A stretch of 16,390 bases of DNA from 13-2-20CM-68-14 sp035640035 (GTDB taxonomy: Bacteria > Actinomycetota > Thermoleophilia > Gaiellales > Gaiellaceae): assembly GCA_035640035.1 (NCBI GenBank), contig DASQWX010000232.1, positions 1-16,390 on the forward strand. Reading direction: 5' to 3'. Shown here one piece after another: positions 1-6,524 of this stretch. The notes under the pieces were generated by a model. The model made no database searches. It saw only the letters and a list, made by a program, of their open reading frames with translations, and was not told the origin of the DNA. Made by a program: the position numbers and the translations under genes. Every line of letters begins with the position of its first letter. Positions within the stretch are counted from its first letter, which is position 1.

Positions 1-880
1 GAGCGGACGCATCGGCGACGTGGAGCACGAGGTCGGCGACCAGCGTCTCTTCGAGCGTGGCCGCGAACCCCTCGACCAGCTGGTGCGGGAGGCGACGGAT
101 GAAGCCGACCGTGTCGGTCAGCAAATATTTCCGGCCGTCGACCTCGAAGCCGCGCGTCGTCGGGTCGAGCGTCTCGAAGAGCCGATCGCGCACCGAGACC
201 TCGGCCCCGGTGAGGGCGTTCAGTAGGGTCGACTTGCCGGCGTTCGTGTAGCCCGCGAGCGCGATCACTGGCGTCTCGGCTCTCCGACGGGATTTCCTCC
301 GCGTGGCGCGCTGGCGCTCGAGGCCGCGCAATCTCCCGCGTAAGACGGAGATCCTGCGGCGGGCCAGCCGCCGGTCGGTCTCGAGCTGCGACTCACCGGG
401 GCCACGCGTCCCCAAACCACCCCCGAGCCGCTCGAGGTGCTGCCAGAGGCCGCGCATCCGCGGCAGGTTGTACTCGAGCTGCGCGAGCTCGACCTGCAGC
501 TTCCCCTCGGCGGTGACGGCGTGCTGCGCGAAGATGTCGAGGATCAGCTGGGTCCGGTCGACGACGCGCGCCTGCAGCGCGTTCTCGAGCTCACGCTGCT
601 GGACCGGCGAGAGCTCGTCGTCGACCAGCAGCGACTCTGCTTGCGAACGCCCGAACGCTTCTTTGAGCTCGATGAGCTTTCCCTTGCCGACGTACGTTCG
701 CGGCTCCGGGCGCGCCCGGTGCTGGACGAGCTCGCCGACCGGCTCGACGCCCGCCGTGCGGGCCAGCTCGCGGAGCTCGTCGAGCTCGCGCGCTGAGTCG
801 GCCCGTTGTGCCAGCACGGCGACGACGAACCCGCGTTCGGGCTCGGCACCCGGCGCGGGATCCGGCTGGCGTAGCGTCAC
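1..880 (-). CDS. hflX: Ribosome-associated GTPase HflX, C-terminus beyond window
   Basis: HflX is a GTPase that binds the ribosome and splits stalled or heat-damaged ribosomes. About 293 N-terminal residues are visible; the family is usually about 400-430 residues. The N-terminal HflX domain includes YVGKGK, LDIFAQHA and GKLQVELAQL, followed by GGGLGTRGPGESQLETDRR. The G domain begins with the P-loop GYTNAGKS at residues 210-217, then FETLDPTTR (switch I) and DTVGF (G3). The GTG at 880 is the first possible start: an in-frame TGA lies six codons upstream and no other start codon lies between. There is no Shine-Dalgarno sequence, but a CATAAT box sits seven bases upstream, so the mRNA may be leaderless. 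It is transcribed divergently from dapE with only 9 bp between the start codons. Identification is firm; the leaderless idea is inference. Confidence 0.95.
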   Translation of the reverse strand, partial: MTLRQPDPAPGAEPERGFVVAVLAQRADSARELDELRELARTAGVEPVGELVQHRARPEPRTYVGKGKLIELKEAFGRSQAESLLVDDELSPVQQRELENALQARVVDRTQLILDIFAQHAVTAEGKLQVELAQLEYNLPRMRGLWQHLERLGGGLGTRGPGESQLETDRRLARRRISVLRGRLRGLERQRATRRKSRRRAETPVIALAGYTNAGKSTLLNALTGAEVSVRDRLFETLDPTTRGFEVDGRKYLLTDTVGFIRRLPHQLVEGFAATLEETLVADLVLHVADASA

Positions 881-886
881 GGAAGA

Positions 887-892
887 ATTATG
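887..892 (-). promoter_or_regulatory. Putative -10 box of leaderless hflX promoter
   Basis: CATAAT on the minus strand matches TATAAT at five of six positions. It ends seven bases before the hflX GTG, so transcription would begin at or next to the start codon. The box overlaps the dapE ATG on the other strand. No good -35 hexamer was found, so this rests on the -10 match, the spacing and the missing ribosome binding site. Confidence 0.35.
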
Positions 893-1987
893 ACCTCAGG
901 CAGTCAGAATCCGCACGTGCCGGAGAGGGGCGTAGCGGAGCGGCTTGCCGAACGCACGTTGGCGCTGGTCGACATCCCTTCGGTCAGCCGTTCGGAGTCG
1001 GCGGCGATGGCGCATGCCCGCGCGGAGCTGCGGCTCGAGCCCCTCTGGGCCGACGACGACGTCCTCTTCGCGACCACGGCTCGGACGAGCCGGCCGCTCG
1101 TCGTTCTCGCGGGTCATCTCGACACCGTGCCGGCCCAGGAGAACGTGCCCGGCCGCATCGACGGCGAGGCGGTGGTGGGTCTCGGCGCGAGCGACATGAA
1201 GGGCGGGTTGGCGGTCATGCTCGAGCTTGCTGGCTGGGCAGTTGACGGGAACCTCGCTCTCGATCTCGGTTTCCTCTTCTTCACAAGGGAGGAGCTGCCG
1301 GCGGACGAAAGTCCCGTGCCGGGCTTCCTCGACGCTTGCCCGGAGGCGCGCGATGCCGCGCTCGTGATCGTGCTCGAGCCGACCGACAACGAGCTCCACG
1401 TCGGCTGCGTCGGCAACCTGAGCGCCCAGGTCACGTTCCGCGGCGTCAGCGCGCACTCCGCCCGGCCCTGGACCGGCGAGAACGCGATTCACAAGGCTGC
1501 TGCCGCGCTCGCGCCGCTGGCGACGATGGAGCCGGCGGACGTCGAGGTCGACGGGCTCGTCTTCAGAGAGGTCTTGAGTGCCGTCGCGATCGAAGGCGGG
1601 ATCGCCGACAACGTCGTCCCGGACCGCTGCACGGCGCGGCTCAACTACCGGTACGCGCCCGGTCGTTCCCGCACGGACGCCGAGACGCGCCTGCGCGAGC
1701 TGGTCCCCGGCGGAGAGCTCGAGATCCTCGGCAACTCGCCGCCTGCTCATGTGGTCGTCGACCGGCCGCTCGTGACGCGGTTGCGCGAGGCGGGCGGGTT
1801 CGCCGTGAAGCCCAAGCAGGCCTGGACGCCGGTGGCGCAGTTCGCCGAGGCCGGCCTCGACGCCGTCAACCTCGGCCCCGGCGCGACGCGATACGCCCAC
1901 AGAGCGGACGAGCGGGTCGAGATCGGCGAGCTCGTGCGCACCTACGAAGCGCTTCGCCGCTTCGCTTCCCCGCCGGATAGCGTTTAG
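890..1987 (+). CDS. dapE: Succinyl-diaminopimelate desuccinylase
   Basis: DapE is a cytoplasmic zinc hydrolase of the M20 family that removes succinate from N-succinyl-LL-diaminopimelate to give LL-diaminopimelate. The 365-residue protein has every expected site: H76 and D78 in GHLDTVP, bridging D102 in GASDMKGG, catalytic E134 and metal-binding E135 in FTREELP, E163 in VLEPTDN, and the C-terminal metal-binding H337 in ATRYAHRADERVE. The lid/dimerisation domain lies roughly at residues 175-290 (ARPWTGENAIHKA). The ATG at 890 has GGAAG four bases upstream; an in-frame GTG at 917 is a less likely start. dapC follows after 2 bp. Together with dapC and dapD it forms the succinylase block of the lysine/meso-DAP pathway. 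It is about ten residues shorter than the E. coli enzyme, with no sign of damage. Confidence 0.93.
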   Translation: MTSGSQNPHVPERGVAERLAERTLALVDIPSVSRSESAAMAHARAELRLEPLWADDDVLFATTARTSRPLVVLAGHLDTVPAQENVPGRIDGEAVVGLGASDMKGGLAVMLELAGWAVDGNLALDLGFLFFTREELPADESPVPGFLDACPEARDAALVIVLEPTDNELHVGCVGNLSAQVTFRGVSAHSARPWTGENAIHKAAAALAPLATMEPADVEVDGLVFREVLSAVAIEGGIADNVVPDRCTARLNYRYAPGRSRTDAETRLRELVPGGELEILGNSPPAHVVVDRPLVTRLREAGGFAVKPKQAWTPVAQFAEAGLDAVNLGPGATRYAHRADERVEIGELVRTYEALRRFASPPDSV

Positions 1988-1989
1988 CC

Positions 1990-3138
1990 GTGCAGCTCTC
2001 CCCCGTCCTCGAAGCGACCGGGACGTACCCCTTCGTCCGCCTCGAAGAGGCGAAGCGGCGGCTGGCCGCCGAGGGCGTCGAGCTCATCGACTTCGGCAAG
2101 GGCGATCCGCGCGAAGAGACCGATCCGATGATCAGAAAGGCGCTCGTCGACAACATCGAGCCGCTCTCTAGCTACCCGCTCGCCGAGGGCCTGCCTGAGC
2201 TCCGAGACGCTGTCGCCGCGTGGTGCGAACGACGCTTCGGCGTCGAGGTCGATCCCGAGACGGAAGTGATCCCGACTTACGGAAGCAAGGAGGCGATCTT
2301 TCACCTCGCCCAGGTCGTGCTCGACCGGGACGGCGGCAAGTCGCTCGTGCTCTCGACCGAGCCCGGCTATCCCGTCTACGACCGCGGCGCGCTGTTCGCC
2401 GGAGCGGAGGTCGAGCAGCTGCCTCTGCTCGAGGAGAACTCGTTTCTGCCGGATCTCGACTCCGTCGCCGACGAGACCTGGGCCCGGGCGGCGATCTTCT
2501 GGATCAACTACCCGAACAACCCGACGGGTGCTGCCGCTTCGCTCGAGTTCCTCGAACGGGCCGCGTCGCTCGCCGCCGAGCACGACTTCTTGCTCGCGGC
2601 GGACGAGGCCTACACGGAGCTCTGGTTCGAGGAGCCACCGCACTCGGCGCTCGAGGTCGGCGACCGGTCGCGCGTCGCCGTTTTCCAGACCCTCAGCAAG
2701 CGATCGTCGATGACGGGGTACCGCTCCGGTTTCGTGGCCGGGCCGGCAGACCTGGTCGCCGCCTTGAAGCAGTACCGGCCGACCGTCGGGACGGCGCCCC
2801 AGGAGTTCATCCAGCGCGCCTCCGTCGTCGCCTGGGGCGACGAGCACCACGTCGAGAGGACGCGGGAGATCTACCGCCGGAAGCGGGCGATACTCCTCCC
2901 GGCGCTGGAACGGAAGCGGATCCGGGTCGCAGGCAGCGCGGCAACCATGTACCTCTGGCTCGAGACCCCGGGCGGCGAGAGCTCGGAAGCGCTCGCCGAG
3001 CGGCTCCTCGAGCACGGGCTGATCGTCTCGCCGGGGACGTTCTTCGGTCCCTCGGGCGCCGGGTACTGGCGACTTGCCTTGGTGCCCACCGAGGCCGAGT
3101 GCGCGCGCGCCGCCGAGATCCTCGAGCAGGTGCTGTGA
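1990..3138 (+). CDS. dapC: N-succinyldiaminopimelate aminotransferase (class I/II PLP aminotransferase)
   Basis: This is a fold-type I PLP aminotransferase of 382 residues. Visible sites are NYPNNPTG (173-180), D205 in ADEAYTE (pyridine-nitrogen contact), the Schiff-base lysine K237 in LSKRSSMTGYRSG, and R361 in YWRLALV (substrate carboxylate). The family alone would allow other amino-acid substrates. The assignment to succinyl-2-amino-6-oxopimelate rests on its place between dapE and dapD: it starts 2 bp after the dapE stop, and its own stop overlaps the dapD start by 4 bp (GTGA). The start is GTG without a clear Shine-Dalgarno sequence, so translation is probably coupled to dapE. It would make N-succinyl-LL-DAP from glutamate and the DapD product in the cytoplasm. 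Confidence 0.88.
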   Translation: MQLSPVLEATGTYPFVRLEEAKRRLAAEGVELIDFGKGDPREETDPMIRKALVDNIEPLSSYPLAEGLPELRDAVAAWCERRFGVEVDPETEVIPTYGSKEAIFHLAQVVLDRDGGKSLVLSTEPGYPVYDRGALFAGAEVEQLPLLEENSFLPDLDSVADETWARAAIFWINYPNNPTGAAASLEFLERAASLAAEHDFLLAADEAYTELWFEEPPHSALEVGDRSRVAVFQTLSKRSSMTGYRSGFVAGPADLVAALKQYRPTVGTAPQEFIQRASVVAWGDEHHVERTREIYRRKRAILLPALERKRIRVAGSAATMYLWLETPGGESSEALAERLLEHGLIVSPGTFFGPSGAGYWRLALVPTEAECARAAEILEQVL

Positions 3139-3896
3139 GCGATCTCGCGCCCGAACGCGTCGAAGAGCTGATCGCGGCGCTCGACCGCGGGGAGACCCGC
3201 GTGGCGGAGCCGGTGGACGGGAACTGGCGCGTGAACGAGGAGGCCCAGCGTGCGATTCTCGAGTACTTCCGCCTTCGTGAACTCGAGCCGCGCGAGGTCG
3301 GCCCGTTCGAGTACCACGACAAGATTCCGCTCAAGCACGGGTACGAACAGCTCGGCGTGCGCGTCGTGCCGCCCGCGACAGCTCGGTACGGGGCGTTCCT
3401 GTCACCCGGCGTCGTCCTGATGCCGAGCTACGTCAACATCGGCGCCTGGGTCGGCCCGAACACGATGGTGGACACCTGGGCGACCGTCGGCTCCGGCGCT
3501 CAGATCGGCGCCGGCGTCCACCTTGCCGGAGGGGTGGGAATCGGCGGCGTGCTCGAGCCGCCCGGAGCTCGCCCCGTGATCGTCGAGGACGGCGCGTTCG
3601 TGGGCTCCAGGGCTGCGATCGTCGAAGGCGTCGTCGTCGGCCGAGAAGCGGTGATCGGCCCGCACGTGACGCTCGGGGCGTCTATCCCGGTCATCGACGT
3701 GACGGGCTCCGAGCCCGTCGAGCATCGCGGCTACGTGCCGCCTCGAGCGATCGTCGTCCCGGGCACCAGACCGAAGGAGTTTCCGGCCGGTACGTTCAAT
3801 CTCGCCTGCGCCCTGATCATCGGCTGGCGCAGCGAGTCGACCGACCTGCGGGTCAGCCTCAACGAGGCCCTCCGAGAACATGGCTTAGGCGCGTGA
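3135..3896 (+). CDS. dapD: Tetrahydrodipicolinate N-succinyltransferase, E. coli type
   Basis: DapD transfers succinyl from succinyl-CoA to tetrahydrodipicolinate, the committed step of the succinylase route. The 253-residue protein has the N-terminal helical part (RVAEPVDGNW, FEYHDKIPLK) and then a left-handed beta-helix: RYGAFLSPGVVLMPSYVNIG, MVDTWATVGSGAQIG, GGVGIGGVLEP, IVEGVVVGREAVIG. The blocks match the E. coli/Haemophilus enzyme nearly word for word, including the DTWATVGS aspartate and the catalytic glutamate of VEGV. The divergent DapD known from Mycobacterium and Corynebacterium is longer (about 317 residues in M. tuberculosis) and lacks these strings. The GTG start overlaps the dapC stop (GTGA), which implies translational coupling. 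The gene converges on dapF, with a hairpin just after its stop. Confidence 0.95.
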   Translation: MSDLAPERVEELIAALDRGETRVAEPVDGNWRVNEEAQRAILEYFRLRELEPREVGPFEYHDKIPLKHGYEQLGVRVVPPATARYGAFLSPGVVLMPSYVNIGAWVGPNTMVDTWATVGSGAQIGAGVHLAGGVGIGGVLEPPGARPVIVEDGAFVGSRAAIVEGVVVGREAVIGPHVTLGASIPVIDVTGSEPVEHRGYVPPRAIVVPGTRPKEFPAGTFNLACALIIGWRSESTDLRVSLNEALREHGLGA

Positions 3897-3903
3897 CCGC
3901 TTC

Positions 3904-3932
3904 AGGGACAGGCACCTTGGATGCCTGTCCCT
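3904..3932. terminator. 11-bp hairpin between convergent dapD and dapF
   Basis: Arms AGGGACAGGCA (3904-3914) and TGCCTGTCCCT (3922-3932) pair perfectly around a 7-base loop. It starts 7 bp after the dapD stop, and its right arm covers part of the dapF stop codon. Its position suits termination in both directions. Neither side has a T-run, so it is not a textbook intrinsic terminator. It may instead be a dispersed REP-like palindrome, but no second copy was noticed in this window. Confidence 0.6.
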
Positions 3933-4623
3933 ACAACCGCTCCGCCGGACCGGTGACATAGGCCTTCCCGCCGACGATGCGTACGAAGAGGGTGCCGCCC
4001 GGGAACGCCACCTCCGTCTCGCCCTCGCCGCACAGTGCCGCCGCGACCGCGACCGCGCTCGTCCCGGACGAGGTCGTCTCTCCCACGCCGCGTTCCCAGA
4101 CCCGCGCGGTCACCCGTCCGCGACCCTCCACTCGAGCGACCTGAACGTTCGTCCCCTCGGGAAAGTGCGGGTGGCGCCCGAGCAGCGGGCCGATACGTCC
4201 GATCTCGGCAGGCTCGCCTTCGACGACCGCGTGCGGGTTTCCGACCGAGACCGGCACGAACTCGACACCCTCGATCCGCTCCGCCGCGCCCACCTCGACC
4301 CGGCCGAGCTGCTGATCGACGAGGTCGCCGTCGACACGGGCGATCGTCACGCGGTCGCCGACACGGATCCGTATCTCCCGGGCTCCTGTCTCGGCGGCGA
4401 GCCAGCGGGCCGCGATTCGCGTCCCGTTGCCCGAGAGCTCGGCAGTCGAGCCGTCGGGGTTCCAGATCGCGATCTCGGCTTCGTGGCCGTCGACTCCGAG
4501 GATCTCGAGCACGCCGTCGGTTTCGTGCGTCTTCGCAAGCTCCCGGGCGCGCTCGGGCGTCAGCCGCTCATCCTCGACGAGCAGGTACACGTTGCCGTGC
4601 GCGGACCACTTCGACGATCTCAT
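3931..4623 (-). CDS. dapF: Diaminopimelate epimerase homologue with both catalytic Cys replaced by Ser
   Basis: This belongs to the DapF family (PLP-independent epimerase of LL- to meso-diaminopimelate). Recognisable blocks are AHGNVYLLVED (start), NPDGSTAELSGNG, VGNPHAVVEGEP, FPEGTNVQVARV, WERGVGETTSSGTS, and PGGTLFVRIVG to VTGPAERL. In classical DapF the two catalytic cysteines sit in MCGNG and ACGTG. Here they are S64 (TCG) and S186 (TCC); the reading frame was checked in the bases at both places. At 230 residues the protein is shorter than the usual 270-290. The ATG at 4623 aligns with the family N-terminus and overlaps the 3' end of miaA by 56 bp, so the two are probably cotranscribed. 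Whether it is an active DAP epimerase, a Ser-using variant, or an isomerase for another substrate cannot be told from sequence alone. The nearby dapE-C-D supports a DAP role. Confidence 0.82.
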   Translation of the reverse strand: MRSSKWSAHGNVYLLVEDERLTPERARELAKTHETDGVLEILGVDGHEAEIAIWNPDGSTAELSGNGTRIAARWLAAETGAREIRIRVGDRVTIARVDGDLVDQQLGRVEVGAAERIEGVEFVPVSVGNPHAVVEGEPAEIGRIGPLLGRHPHFPEGTNVQVARVEGRGRVTARVWERGVGETTSSGTSAVAVAAALCGEGETEVAFPGGTLFVRIVGGKAYVTGPAERL

Positions 4624-5458
4624 CGGCGACCTCGCTGGGCGGGCGGTCGGCGGCGACGGTAACAAGGCCGGGAATGCGGCGCATCCATTTCCGCTGGTAC
4701 GCGGCGTATCTTCGGGTGCGCAGCTCGACCGCCTCGATCGCCTCTTCGCGACCGAGGCGAGCAATGTCCTCGAGACCCATGGCCTTGCGCGCGGTCGCCG
4801 AGACCCGGCCCTGGAGCGCCCGGGCGACCTCGTCCTCGACGCCGGCCTCGAACATGGCACGCGTGCGCTCCTCGATCCGGCGGAGCAGCTGCTCACGGGG
4901 AACGTCCAGGCCGAAGACGACGGTTGGGTGGCGCGTCTCCGCAGCCCAGAGCCGGTCCGATCGAGGCTTCAGCGAGCGGCCGACGTCGGTGAGCTCCAGT
5001 GCGCGCACGACTCGGCGCCGGTCGTTCGGGTGCACCGAGCCGGCCGCTCCAGGATCGCGGTCGGCAAGGAGCTCATGAGCGCGCTCGGCACCAACGCGGT
5101 CATAGACGAGCTGCCAGTGCTCACGGCGCCCCGGCTCGGGCCGGGGCGGTAGCTCCAAGGCGGACAGCGCTGCGCGCAGATAGAGGCCCGTACCGCCGAC
5201 GACGATCGGCATCCTCCGGGCCGCGAGCGCCTTGTCGATCTCGGCATGCGCAAGGCGCTGATACTCGGCGACGGACGCCTCGTGGTCGAGCTCCCAGACA
5301 CCCACGAGCCTCGTGTGTACCGAGGGCTGGTTGGTGAGGATCGGGAGGCCTCGGTAGACCTGCATCGAATCTGCGGAGATGAGCTCGGCGGGAAACCGGG
5401 TCGCCAACTCCTCCGCGACCGCGGTCTTGCCCGAAGCCGTCGGGCCGGAGAGCGCCAC
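4568..5458 (-). CDS. miaA: tRNA dimethylallyltransferase
   Basis: MiaA adds a dimethylallyl group to A37 of tRNAs that read UNN codons (i6A), giving the substrate for MiaB. The protein has 296 residues from the chosen start. The P-loop GPTASGKT is at residues 5-12, ISADSMQVYRG around 28-37 (with D30/S31), followed by VGGTGLYLRAAL, an NDRRRVVRALEL block and TRRYAAYQRKWMRR near the C-terminus. The stretch usually reading TAKP...HHLID is instead LTNQP...LVGVWELDHEAS, so this is a divergent sub-type, though catalytic parts are intact. The frame stays open to an ATG at 5596, but that extension has no family similarity and would overlap the divergent gene. The GTG at 5458 has GAGGG ten bases upstream and gives a normal length. 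dapF overlaps its 3' end by 56 bp. Confidence 0.92.
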   Translation of the reverse strand: MALSGPTASGKTAVAEELATRFPAELISADSMQVYRGLPILTNQPSVHTRLVGVWELDHEASVAEYQRLAHAEIDKALAARRMPIVVGGTGLYLRAALSALELPPRPEPGRREHWQLVYDRVGAERAHELLADRDPGAAGSVHPNDRRRVVRALELTDVGRSLKPRSDRLWAAETRHPTVVFGLDVPREQLLRRIEERTRAMFEAGVEDEVARALQGRVSATARKAMGLEDIARLGREEAIEAVELRTRRYAAYQRKWMRRIPGLVTVAADRPPSEVADEIVEVVRARQRVPARRG

Positions 5459-5561
5459 TACGAAGTTGCCCTCGATGCCCCGATTGTGGTGTTTGCGATC
5501 GCGCTTGGCTGCCGATATCCGCCATGTGAAGCTTCCGCGCCCATTCGGCGGCCGTACCCAC
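5459..5561. promoter_or_regulatory. Divergent spacer between miaA and the flippase-like gene
   Basis: These 103 bases separate two divergent starts and must hold the promoters for miaA-dapF (leftwards) and the membrane protein (rightwards), unless those lie inside the genes. A CACAAT on the minus strand is a weak -10 candidate for miaA, without a good -35. A lone GCGATCGC palindrome lies at 5495-5502. No RNA gene or further ORF was seen. Confidence 0.35.
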
Positions 5562-6524
5562 ATGGACCGGCGTCCCCACGAGCTCGCCTTCTTCATCGTG
5601 CTGGGAGCCGCCCTGTCCGCCGCCGCAGTGGTCGGCGTCGCCTGGGCCGCCGGCTTCGGCGCCGTCGGCGACCGGCTGCGTCACGTGGACGCGACCTGGC
5701 TACCGCTGGCGCTGGCCGCTGAGGTGCTCGCCTACATCGGGTATGTGCTTGCCTATCGAGAGGTTGCGCGCGTCGAAGACGGCCCGAGCCTCCCCCACTC
5801 CCGTGCCTTCGCTCTGGTTGCGACCGGCTTCGGCGTCTTCGTCGGCCGCGGCGGGTTCGCCGTCGACCTGCATGCCTTCCGCCAGGAGTTCGTCGACGAC
5901 CGCGAGGCGCGCGTTCGCGTTCTCGGGCTCGGCGCGCTCGAATACGCATTGCTCGCTCCCGCGACGTGCATCGTCGCGATCCTGCTCCTTCTCGACCACG
6001 TCCACCGCCCGGCAATCGGATTGACAATGCCCTGGGCGATCGCCGTCCCGACGGGCGGCATCCTCGCGCTCTCGGCGCTGCGCCTCCGCGAGCGGTTGCG
6101 CGGCCGGCGCGGCTGGCGGGACGCCCTCGCACAGTGGCTGGACTCGATCCACGTCATCCGTCAGCTGTTCGTCAAGCTCGAGCACGCCGCCGGGCCGATC
6201 GGAACAGGCCTCTACTGGTTCGGCGACATCGCCTGCCTCGCGTTCTGCCTCCGAGCCTACGAGGGCCACTTCCCGTCGGTCGCACCGCTTCTGATCGGCT
6301 ACGCGACGGGATACGCGCTCACCCGCCGGACACTCCCTCTCGCCGGCGCCGGCGCCGTCGAGGCGCTCCTCCCGTTCGCGCTCCTGTGGAGCGGAACGCC
6401 GCTCGCCGCGGCCGTTCCGGCCGTCGTCGCCTACCGAATCGTCAACTTCTGGCTGCCGATCGTCCCGGCGGTCTTCGGCCTCCGGTCGCTGCGGGCGACG
6501 AAGGTCAGCCGGTCTAGCGCCTAG
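5562..6524 (+). CDS. Flippase-like integral membrane protein (lysylphosphatidylglycerol synthase TM-region / YbhN type)
   Basis: This is a polytopic inner-membrane protein of 320 residues with roughly seven or eight hydrophobic segments, for example 9-30, 46-66, 125-146, 155-175, 240-255 and 276-307. The C-terminal part TRRTLPLAGAGAVEALLP (with E267) followed by AVVAYRIVNFWLPI is the hallmark of the PF03706/UPF0104 family. That family covers the membrane half of MprF and many stand-alone proteins thought to move lipids or lipid-linked intermediates. No aminoacyl-transferase domain is present, so a lysyl-PG synthase call would be wrong. The ATG at 5562 is preferred; a GTG at 5526 is also in frame, and neither has a strong Shine-Dalgarno sequence. 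Its TAG stop overlaps the TAG of the convergent phosphatase gene in a shared CTAG. The substrate is unknown. Confidence 0.8.
   Translation: MDRRPHELAFFIVLGAALSAAAVVGVAWAAGFGAVGDRLRHVDATWLPLALAAEVLAYIGYVLAYREVARVEDGPSLPHSRAFALVATGFGVFVGRGGFAVDLHAFRQEFVDDREARVRVLGLGALEYALLAPATCIVAILLLLDHVHRPAIGLTMPWAIAVPTGGILALSALRLRERLRGRRGWRDALAQWLDSIHVIRQLFVKLEHAAGPIGTGLYWFGDIACLAFCLRAYEGHFPSVAPLLIGYATGYALTRRTLPLAGAGAVEALLPFALLWSGTPLAAAVPAVVAYRIVNFWLPIVPAVFGLRSLRATKVSRSSA

Noticed and set aside
2220..3134. Upstream 305 codons of the open frame that contains dapD
   Set aside because: This is an alternative phase of dapC, rich in Arg and Gly. DapD similarity begins only after the GTG at 3135.
4624..4896. N-terminal extension of the dapF frame
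   Set aside because: It is a shadow of miaA. The ATG at 4623 matches the DapF family start.
5495..5502. GCGATCGC palindrome (HIP1-like)
   Set aside because: It is a single 8-mer in GC-rich DNA with no repeats around it.
5459..5596. N-terminal extension of miaA to an ATG at 5596
   Set aside because: The added residues have no MiaA similarity and would overlap the divergent membrane-protein gene; GTG 5458 has a ribosome binding site.
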